A stretch of 33,384 nucleotides of DNA, from positions 1 to 33,384 of the IMG/VR virus record IMGVR_UViG_3300030101_003070, one strand, 5' to 3'. Origin of the DNA: a virus. A program made the position numbers and the translations under genes. The notes beneath the pieces were generated by a model. That model saw only the letters and a list, made by a program, of their open reading frames with translations, made no database searches and was not told where the DNA came from. Positions 23,941 to 29,002 of this stretch are shown piece after piece (positions within the stretch are counted from its first letter, which is position 1; every line of letters starts with the position of its first letter).

Positions 23941-23969
23941 ATCAACTCTACATTTGTAAGGTTTTTTTT
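23898..23969 (+). terminator. Branched terminator domain of the structured RNA
   Basis: An outer stem of up to 17 bp (23898-23914 with 23951-23967, two G-U pairs) encloses two hairpins, TCTAG-GGGT-CTAGA (23916-23929) and GAGT-AATCA-ACTC (23936-23948). The 3' arm runs into TTTTTTTT. It serves as both a structural 3' domain and an intrinsic terminator. Confidence 0.85.
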
Positions 23970-24012
23970 ATATCTGTAAACTAAAAAAATATTAATTATT
24001 TTAAAATTTATT

Positions 24013-24042
24013 TTGGTATTAAAAAAAAAGTTTATATATTAG
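24013..24042 (+). promoter_or_regulatory. Promoter of the 24068 gene
   Basis: TTG (24013-24015), 19-nt spacer, TATATTAG (24035-24042), with the same -7 box as the 9666 promoter. ATG at 24068 follows 26 nt later. Confidence 0.75.
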
Positions 24043-24067
24043 CCATATAAACAAACAAAATAAAATT

Positions 24068-24295
24068 ATGATAGAAACTACACACATACAGAATTTTGAA
24101 TTTTATCACACAGACATTGTAGTTGAATATAAATTCATAGAATCAGAACTGGATTATTTTTCTGGCACTGGACAAAAAGAAGATGTTGAAATTAATGCAG
24201 TGTATGTTGACAATGTTGACATTACTAGATTAATGGAAGTTCATTCTAATGAACTTGAAAGAATAGTATTAGATAATCATTTAGGCAATTTATAA
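24068..24295 (+). CDS. Small acidic phage protein of unknown function
   Basis: 75 aa, first gene behind its own promoter. The ending VEINAVYVDNVDITRLMEVH...ELERIVLDNHLGNL follows the pattern of small marine-phage proteins with an E-I-x-x-V-x-V-x-x-x-D-I-T core. The start MIETTHIQNFEFYHTDIVVE is beta-rich. Acidic and soluble. Function unknown. Confidence 0.65.
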   Translation: MIETTHIQNFEFYHTDIVVEYKFIESELDYFSGTGQKEDVEINAVYVDNVDITRLMEVHSNELERIVLDNHLGNL

Positions 24296-24297
24296 TT

Positions 24298-24474
24298 ATG
24301 GCGGCAAGAGAAACATTTAATCACAACATAAAAAGAAAGCGACAATTAAGAAAAATTAATCATCCAGCAATGGCAAAAGATTGGGATGATGTTGATAGAG
24401 AGGAACGACAAAGGCGTTTGCGAAATTGGAAAATAAATATTAACTTAAATAAGAATAGTAATGAGGTGAGATAA
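24298..24474 (+). CDS. Small basic protein of unknown function
   Basis: 58 aa, starting 3 nt after the previous stop in an AATT-ATG leader. Arg/Lys/Asn-rich: MAARETFNHNIKRKRQLRKI, then HPAMAKDWDDVDREERQRRL. No known motif. Its charge suggests nucleic-acid binding, possibly of the neighbouring RNA, but this is speculative. The terminator at 24503 follows. Confidence 0.55.
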   Translation: MAARETFNHNIKRKRQLRKINHPAMAKDWDDVDREERQRRLRNWKININLNKNSNEVR

Positions 24475-24502
24475 TTTTTCATGGGGTTTTTTATTTTGTT
24501 TG

Positions 24503-24535
24503 AAGTGGGTATGAAATATGCCCACTTTTTTTTTT
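24503..24535 (+). terminator. Intrinsic terminator after the 24298 gene
   Basis: AAGTGGGTAT (24503-24512) pairs over 10 bp with ATGCCCACTT (24518-24527), one G-T, loop GAAAT, then ten T. Confidence 0.95.
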
Positions 24536-24548
24536 GTATCTTTTGAAT

Positions 24549-24923
24549 GTGAACCACAACGAAAAAGGGTGTTATGCTGAATATAAATTTGCCGCATCTG
24601 CAATAAAAAAAGGTTTTAATGTTTCGTTCCCTATTTTAGATTCAAGTGTTTATGATTGCATATTAGAAAAAGATTACAAAATATTTAAAATACAAATAAA
24701 GTTTCTTGGCAAGGATAGGTATAAACACAACAACTCAATGCAGCTGACACTTAGAAGGCAAGGTTCGCCAACTTATGATTTAAATGATGTTGATTTTTTT
24801 GCAATATGGTGTGAGCAAAACAAAGGTTTCTATATAATTAAAAATGAAGGGCAAAGGACTTTGAAATTATATATACATGGAAAGTATAAAAATAATTTTA
24901 ATAACTTTGCATTGATTTCATAA
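24549..24923 (+). CDS. PD-(D/E)XK endonuclease, I-Ssp6803I-like (homing type)
   Basis: 124 aa from GTG 24549; the frame opens with TTG at 24534, but that lies in the terminator T-run. Pattern: KGCYAEYKFAASAIKKGFNV (E11), PILDSSVYDCIL (D36), FKIQIKFLGKD (Q49, K51), then DLNDVDFFAIWC. This matches the compact fold of group I intron endonuclease I-Ssp6803I (PDDEXK_5): A-E, Y-D, Q-x-K. It is flanked by its own terminators on both sides and is therefore a self-contained cassette, likely a free-standing homing or selfish endonuclease gene. Confidence 0.78.
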   Translation: MNHNEKGCYAEYKFAASAIKKGFNVSFPILDSSVYDCILEKDYKIFKIQIKFLGKDRYKHNNSMQLTLRRQGSPTYDLNDVDFFAIWCEQNKGFYIIKNEGQRTLKLYIHGKYKNNFNNFALIS

Positions 24924-24932
24924 ATAGTTTGG

Positions 24933-24969
24933 AGTGTCATAGGGTAAATCTTTGTGGCACTTTTTTTTT
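24933..24969 (+). terminator. Intrinsic terminator after the endonuclease
   Basis: AGTGTCATAG (24933-24942) pairs with TTGTGGCACT (24952-24961) with three G-T pairs; 9-nt loop; nine T follow. It overlaps the TTG-started extension of the next gene and argues for its ATG start. Confidence 0.9.
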
Positions 24970-24991
24970 ATCTTTACATAAAATTTATATT

Positions 24992-25183
24992 ATGAAAATG
25001 AAATTATTAATGCCAATAGTTAAAGATGGCAAAGAAATAGAAGCTGGTCATGTCGTTGATGTTCCTGAACACAATGCACCCAAATGGGTTAGTAGAGGTT
25101 GGGGTGAACCAGTGGCAAAAAAAATACAAAAAATTAAAAAAGAAACAAAAGAATTGAAAGTAGATTCTAAAGAAATTAAGTAA
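24992..25183 (+). CDS. Small head-tail region protein
   Basis: 63 aa from ATG 24992 (MKMKLLMPIVKDGKEIEAGH). An upstream TTG start at 24929 would run through the terminator and is rejected. The layout (V-x-D-G-K...G-x-V-V-D-V-P-E...A-x-x-W-V-x-x-G-W-G) is typical of small proteins encoded just before the head-tail connector in many siphophages. Lys-rich tail. TAATG overlap with the connector gene. Role unknown; possibly a minor head protein. Confidence 0.65.
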   Translation: MKMKLLMPIVKDGKEIEAGHVVDVPEHNAPKWVSRGWGEPVAKKIQKIKKETKELKVDSKEIK

Positions 25184-25692
25184 TGAGACAAATTAAAATC
25201 AATTCAACAACTGGTTCTGAAATAGTAACAACATCTGATTTTAAAAGTTATGCAAGAATAAATTATACAGATGATGATAGCATGATTGCTAAAATATTAG
25301 TAAAAGCTAGAATTTGGTGCGAAAACTATATATCAAGAGACATAGTGGCAAAAAATAGAACTTATTATTTAGATAGCACACAAGGTGTTTTTGATTTGCC
25401 TTTTGGTCCTGTTGCTAGTATTTCATCTGTTACTATTGATGGTGTTGCTAATACTGATTTTACGACACCAGGTTTAGACAATGAAACTGTTGACATTGAT
25501 GGTCCTGGGGACAAAGTTAAAGTAACATACATCACAAGTGGATTGGATGATAATTTATTAGAACAAGCAATTCTACAATTAGCATCTACTTATTATGATT
25601 TTAGACACGACTTTGAAGTTGGTAAGGCGGTAAACATAATCCCCACATCTGTAAAAGATATACTAAACTCTTATAAAAATATGTTTATATGA
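25183..25692 (+). CDS. Head-tail connector protein (HK97 gp6 / YqbG family)
   Basis: 169 aa. Pattern: SDFKSYARINYTDDDSMIAK, then ARIWCENYISRDIVAKNRTY, beta region LPFGPVASISSVTIDG and a C-terminal helix LLEQAILQLASTYYDF...IPTSVKDILNSYK. This is the standard layout of gp6-type adaptors that form a ring below the portal. Coupled to the next gene (ATGA at 25689). Confidence 0.88.
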   Translation: MRQIKINSTTGSEIVTTSDFKSYARINYTDDDSMIAKILVKARIWCENYISRDIVAKNRTYYLDSTQGVFDLPFGPVASISSVTIDGVANTDFTTPGLDNETVDIDGPGDKVKVTYITSGLDDNLLEQAILQLASTYYDFRHDFEVGKAVNIIPTSVKDILNSYKNMFI

Positions 25693-26021
25693 ACCCAGGA
25701 ATGATGCGAAATAAAGTAGTGTTTTTTACACCTTCAAAATCTGCTGATGGTTATGGTGGTTTTACAAGTAGTGGTAATTCAACATCTGCAACATTCTTTG
25801 CCCATGCAGTAGAAAAAAGCGGTAACATTGAAACAAAAGATGGCAAACAAAACTATTATAGAGAAATACAAATAACTTTTCGTAGAGATGCATTTGGCAC
25901 TGGTAGTGCTATTGGAAAAAAGTTTACAGTGGATGGTGCTGGTTTCTACAAAGTAAATAATTATTTTAACATTTTACATAATGATGAGTACACTACAATT
26001 GTAGGTACTTTAGAACCATAA
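25689..26021 (+). CDS. Head closure / head-tail joining protein
   Basis: 110 aa of the SPP1 gp16-like (Phage_H_T_join) type: MNPGMMRNKVVFFTPSKSAD, GYGGFTSSG, ATFFAHAVEKSG and the YREIQITFRRD...FTVDGAGFYKVN beta core. It closes the head after packaging and begins the tail interface. TAATG overlap with the next gene. Confidence 0.85.
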   Translation: MNPGMMRNKVVFFTPSKSADGYGGFTSSGNSTSATFFAHAVEKSGNIETKDGKQNYYREIQITFRRDAFGTGSAIGKKFTVDGAGFYKVNNYFNILHNDEYTTIVGTLEP

Positions 26022-26398
26022 TGGCACAATTCAATATTCATGTAAATAAAAAGGATGTAAATAAATTTAACAGAACAATGTTTGTTCTTAAAACATTTGC
26101 AAAAAAAGATTTTATAAAATCGGCACAAGACACAGCTAGTAATATTGTTTTCTTAGCTAAGAATAGAGTGCCTGTTGACACTGGTGCATTAAGACAATCA
26201 ATATCGGTTGGTGGTGATAAAATAGGTGGTGAATTGTTTAGTGTTTTTGTTGATGCTAGTATGGATTACGCTGGTTATGTTGAGTTCGGCACACAAAGAC
26301 AAAGACCGCAACCATATTTTTTCAATTCAGTTAGGGATGGTATAAAAAATTTTAATAGAGATATAAAACTTAAATTAAAAAAGATTAGTACAAGATGA
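26021..26398 (+). CDS. Tail/neck protein, HK97 gp10-like
   Basis: 125 aa. The central NRVPVDTGALRQSISV and YAGYVEFGTQRQRPQPYFFN are the hallmark blocks of HK97 gp10-like proteins (V-x-T-G-x-L-x-x-S...Y-x-x-x-x-E-F-G-T...P-x-P-F). It joins tail to head completion proteins. Overlaps the next gene as ATGA. Confidence 0.92.
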   Translation: MAQFNIHVNKKDVNKFNRTMFVLKTFAKKDFIKSAQDTASNIVFLAKNRVPVDTGALRQSISVGGDKIGGELFSVFVDASMDYAGYVEFGTQRQRPQPYFFNSVRDGIKNFNRDIKLKLKKISTR

Positions 26399-26835
26399 GG
26401 GAAGCAATACATCATATACGAGCAAAAATTTATACAGCACTTAATGGTAATGTTACTTTAAATAGTGCCACAGTGCCAGTGTTTAATAGAGTGCCAATGG
26501 ATGCCACATACCCATACATTTGGATATATTCATTAAGCACTAATGAGGTTGACCAAAATGCTGAAAAGTTTAACATGGAGTGTGTTACAAGAATTGAATG
26601 TGTTACAAGATTTGGAGTTGATGTTGGTGGTGATTTAGATGCCAACCTATTAGTAAATAGTGTTGTATCTTTGCTAAGAACTAGAAGTTCTGGGTATTTT
26701 AATTTAAGTGCTAGTAATTTTTCAGTTTACACATCAACTGTTGAAAGCATAAATTATATACAAGAAGATGAAAAGGACCATACCTATTTTAGAGGTATTA
26801 TAGAATTATCAAATAGAGTTGAACAAGTTAGTTAA
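26395..26835 (+). CDS. Tail completion / terminator protein (DUF3168-like)
   Basis: 146 aa. The pattern AIHHIRAKIYTALNG...VPVFNRVPMDATYPYIWI, then an ECVTR-containing beta region and a final YFRGIIELSNRVEQVS, fits the tail terminator family (DUF3168). It caps the tail tube and completes joining. Encoded at the end of the connector set; stop and next start overlap as TAATG. Confidence 0.85.
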   Translation: MREAIHHIRAKIYTALNGNVTLNSATVPVFNRVPMDATYPYIWIYSLSTNEVDQNAEKFNMECVTRIECVTRFGVDVGGDLDANLLVNSVVSLLRTRSSGYFNLSASNFSVYTSTVESINYIQEDEKDHTYFRGIIELSNRVEQVS

Positions 26836-26996
26836 TGATACAAATGAATGACATAAAATTATATTTAATAAACTCAACAGTTTTTGCTATTTCAATGTCT
26901 GATACAATTGTTGATTTACTCAGAATAACACTTTTAGTTGTAACAATAATATATACAATATTAAAAATTAGAAAAATCTATGGCAAAAAAAATTAG
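26835..26996 (+). CDS. Small membrane protein, holin-like candidate
   Basis: 53 aa, beginning at the TAATG after the tail terminator. Two hydrophobic stretches, VFAISMSDTIVDL and ITLLVVTIIYTIL (about 17-43), and a basic tail KIRKIYGKKN. Its C-terminus overlaps the next gene by 17 nt. Marine Bacteroidota phages often have such a small membrane protein before the lysis genes. A class II/III holin-like or antiholin role is possible but unproved. Confidence 0.6.
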   Translation: MIQMNDIKLYLINSTVFAISMSDTIVDLLRITLLVVTIIYTILKIRKIYGKKN

Positions 26997-27288
26997 TGAG
27001 GAAACCGAAGTCAAATTGGATTTAAAAACCATAGGAATCATCATTGCTGGGACAATATCACTTGCCAGTATGTGGTTTACATTGCAAGGGGATATTCAAG
27101 AATTAAATAATAAGATTGAAGATTTTAGTGGTGAGGAATTTGTGCAAAAAATGGAGTTCAAATTAAAGGATGAATTAATTCGTTCGAATGTTATTCAAAT
27201 AGAAAAATCAACCGAGGTATTAAAAGAAGATATTTTAGACAATAAACAGTCAATTAAAGAATTAGAAGATAAAGTTTATAGAAGATGA
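26980..27288 (+). CDS. Membrane-anchored coiled-coil protein in the lysis cluster
   Basis: 102 aa. A single membrane segment at about 16-35 (TIGIIIAGTISLASMWFTLQ) after a short cytosolic start, then a long charged coiled coil (IQELNNKIEDFSGEEF, later KSTEVLKEDILDNKQSIKEL). The layout resembles inner-membrane spanins or holin-associated proteins. ATGA overlap with the next gene. Role inferred from topology and position. Confidence 0.65.
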   Translation: MAKKISEETEVKLDLKTIGIIIAGTISLASMWFTLQGDIQELNNKIEDFSGEEFVQKMEFKLKDELIRSNVIQIEKSTEVLKEDILDNKQSIKELEDKVYRR

Positions 27289-27638
27289 AACATTTAATTT
27301 TTGTAATATTTGTTTTGTTTGTATCGGCAATAACCAATGCACAAGACATGACATTACTTCACATAAATTCAAAATGGAACTCTGAAAATGATTACAAATA
27401 TTTACGACAACTCAAAGGTGTCGAAGTATTAAAAGTAAAATTAGAGGACCAACCACCCGCAATTAAGAATCAAATAAAATCAGTGCCGACAATTATTTTA
27501 TATGACAATAGAACCCAAAAGCCAAAAGGTCAATGGGCGGCTGACTTATCATTTAAACTTGAAGTTGCACCTGAAAAAATCCAAGAATGGATTAACAGGT
27601 CTAAGATGCAAGTTACAAGAAGGTCGAGTACAAATTAA
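27285..27638 (+). CDS. Secreted thioredoxin-fold protein lacking CxxC
   Basis: 117 aa. Signal peptide MKHLIFVIFVLFVSAITNA with likely cleavage before Q20. The mature part follows thioredoxin topology: MTLLHINSKWNSEND where Trp is present but the CGPC motif is replaced by NSEN, a V-L-K-V-K strand, SVPTIILYD with the cis-Pro P68, and a final helix VAPEKIQEWINR. No cysteine at all, so it is not a redox enzyme. In the lysis cluster it could be a periplasmic binding or inhibitor protein. Function unknown. Confidence 0.72.
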   Translation: MKHLIFVIFVLFVSAITNAQDMTLLHINSKWNSENDYKYLRQLKGVEVLKVKLEDQPPAIKNQIKSVPTIILYDNRTQKPKGQWAADLSFKLEVAPEKIQEWINRSKMQVTRRSSTN

Positions 27639-27644
27639 TAGATT

Positions 27645-28118
27645 ATGATTAGTAAACATATTTCTGAAAAAGAAGCTACTAAAAGCGTTACAGCTTTAAG
27701 ATTAGGCATTGACAATACGCCTAATGGTGATGCAATAGCAAATATGAAGCAATTAGCGGAAAAAGTATTTGAACCCCTTAGAGAATGGGTTGGTGGTCCA
27801 ATAAAAATAAATTCTTTTTATAGGTCATCAGCTTTGAATGAAGCTATTGGGGGAAGTACAAAATCTCAGCATTGTTGTAAAGGTGGTGCTGCTGCAATAG
27901 ATATTGATGATATTTATGGTTATAAAACTAATGCTGAAATGTTTGAATGGATAAAAGATAATTTAGATTTTGACCAAATGATTTGGGAATTTGGCAATGA
28001 GGATAATCCAGATTGGGTCCATATAAGTTTTGTAAGCAAGGACAAAAATCGCAACAGGATTTTAAAAGCAGTTAGGGATGATGGCAAAACAAAATACATT
28101 GATATAACAAATGCATAA
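27645..28118 (+). CDS. Endolysin, M15 family D-Ala peptidase
   Basis: 157 aa. Catalytic layout of M15 (peptidase M15_3/VanY-like): KINSFYRSSALNEAIGG, SQHCCKGGAAAIDID with H76 and D86, QMIWEF with E115 and the final DWVHISF with H126. Zinc binding by the two His and Asp. Cleaves peptide cross-links of the cell wall. No signal peptide, so it needs a holin for release. TAATG overlap with the next gene. Confidence 0.92.
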   Translation: MISKHISEKEATKSVTALRLGIDNTPNGDAIANMKQLAEKVFEPLREWVGGPIKINSFYRSSALNEAIGGSTKSQHCCKGGAAAIDIDDIYGYKTNAEMFEWIKDNLDFDQMIWEFGNEDNPDWVHISFVSKDKNRNRILKAVRDDGKTKYIDITNA

Positions 28119-28261
28119 TGGAGTTTGCAATAATAAATAGAGTATATGATGGACCATTATTCGGTTTTACATATTTTCCATTAGATGATAGTAATAATTA
28201 TAGTGAATTAAATTTATATTTGATATTTATTGTGTTACATATTAAAGTTTATAACAAATGA
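28118..28261 (+). CDS. Small membrane-associated protein between endolysin and holin
   Basis: 47 aa, from TAATG overlap with the endolysin to ATGA overlap with the holin; both couplings support it. It begins MEFAIINRVYDGPLFGFTYF, has an acidic middle LDDSNN and a hydrophobic end LNLYLIFIVLHIKVY. Similar short proteins occur in marine Bacteroidota phages. Function unknown. Confidence 0.65.
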   Translation: MEFAIINRVYDGPLFGFTYFPLDDSNNYSELNLYLIFIVLHIKVYNK

Positions 28262-28716
28262 GTAAAAAGAAACCTTTTAAATCTACAACAGTAGGCAAAT
28301 TACTATTTGGTGCTGCAAGTATTGTTTCACCACAATTAGGTGCTGTGTTAAATGGTGTTACAAGCCCTAAAGATGCAATAGCTGAAATAACAAAAGCTAA
28401 GATACCTAATGAAGATAAAATAAAACTACAACAATTAATTTATGAACAGCAAAATAAAGAGATGGAAGAAATTTCTAATAGATGGGTTGCTGATGCAAAC
28501 AGTGATTCATGGCTTAGTAAGAATGTTCGCCCTCTTGTTCTTGTTTGGTGTATAGTTGTTTTTAGTTTCGCAGGTCTTTTAGATAGTATTGAAAATGTTC
28601 CTTTTCATATAGGTGAATTATGGAATGACACTTTTGAAAAAGTAATGATGGCAGTTGTTCTAGCATATTTCGGTGGCAGAACAACCGAGAAAGCAACATC
28701 AATGTTTAAAAAATAA
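28258..28716 (+). CDS. Holin of the 3TM superfamily
   Basis: 152 aa. The family signature is present: EEISNRWVADANSDSWLSKN, then VRPLVLVWCIVVFSFAGLLD and VMMAVVLAYFGGRTTEKATS, giving two or three membrane helices (about 18-34, 95-112 and 128-142). It would form the inner-membrane lesion that lets the M15 endolysin out. TAATG overlap with the next small gene. Confidence 0.9.
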   Translation: MSKKKPFKSTTVGKLLFGAASIVSPQLGAVLNGVTSPKDAIAEITKAKIPNEDKIKLQQLIYEQQNKEMEEISNRWVADANSDSWLSKNVRPLVLVWCIVVFSFAGLLDSIENVPFHIGELWNDTFEKVMMAVVLAYFGGRTTEKATSMFKK

Positions 28717-28844
28717 TGGAATCTTTAAAACATATATTGGGTATCTGTGGTGAATCACACATCAATTTATATGATATATTTTTATTTTTATTTTTTGCAT
28801 ATATGTGTGGGTGCTTTATATATTATATAACAAAGAATGGCTAA
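28716..28844 (+). CDS. Tiny membrane protein
   Basis: 42 aa, starting at TAATG after the holin. Hydrophobic segment at about 20-39 (DIFLFLFFAYMCGCFIYYIT) and a polar start MESLKHILGICGESH. It overlaps the next gene by 8 nt. It may be a holin partner or antiholin; unknown. Confidence 0.5.
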   Translation: MESLKHILGICGESHINLYDIFLFLFFAYMCGCFIYYITKNG

Positions 28845-28968
28845 AAGGGCTGGTTATATACATACCTACAAAACAAAAAAGAAAAGACCAGGTGTTCATT
28901 CTAAGAATGCAAGTCGCAATCAAAATGGTTACAAAAAAAAGTATATAGGTCAGGGAAAAACAAACTAA
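28837..28968 (+). CDS. Small Lys-rich phage protein
   Basis: 43 aa: MAKRAGYIHTYKTKKKRPGV then HSKNASRNQNGYKKKYIGQG. The Y-x-x-x-K-x-K-K-K-R-P-G-V-H-S-K...Y-K-K-x-Y-x-G-Q-G form is common among marine phages just before or after fibre and lysis genes. Very basic, so probably nucleic-acid binding or virion-packaged. Function unknown. Confidence 0.68.
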   Translation: MAKRAGYIHTYKTKKKRPGVHSKNASRNQNGYKKKYIGQGKTN

Positions 28969-28971
28969 CCT

Positions 28972-28990
28972 ATATTTAGTATTTTTGTAA
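28972..28990 (+). promoter_or_regulatory. Late-promoter-like element before the fibre gene
   Basis: Identical 19-nt copy (ATATTTAGTATTTTTGTAA) of the 4141-4159 element, again 31 nt before an ATG (29003). It includes TATTTTTG (28980-28987). Confidence 0.55.
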
Positions 28991-29002
28991 TAAATTATAA
29001 AT

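Larger units (their letters stand above)
23172..23969 (+). ncRNA. Large (~800-nt) structured non-coding RNA, class unknown
   Basis: There is no credible coding frame between 23048 and 24067, yet the stretch is more GC-rich than its flanks and has a strong promoter and a terminator. Visible pairing: TGTAATT (23171-23177)/AATTACA (23185-23191); long-range 13-bp perfect helix 23211-23223/23645-23657 closing a 5' domain; hairpins at 23241-23258, 23406-23422, 23472-23488, 23556-23572, 23577-23623 (11 bp, one bulge), 23684-23712, 23750-23762, 23791-23822 (12 bp) and 23866-23883; an 8-bp helix 23670-23677/23736-23743; a nested or switching element 23831-23861; a branched terminal domain 23898-23967. 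The size and multi-domain architecture resemble phage giant RNAs (GOLLD, ROOL); identity not established. Known tmRNA, RNase P, tRNA and intron signatures were looked for and not seen. Confidence 0.82.

Noticed and set aside
23172-23970. Group I/II intron, tmRNA or RNase P RNA
   Set aside because: No recognisable P7/S core, domain V, tRNA-like end or RNase P consensus segments, and the flanks are not split exons.
24929-24991. TTG-started extension of the 24992 gene
   Set aside because: It runs through an intrinsic terminator, whereas the ATG at 24992 has a normal A/T-rich leader.
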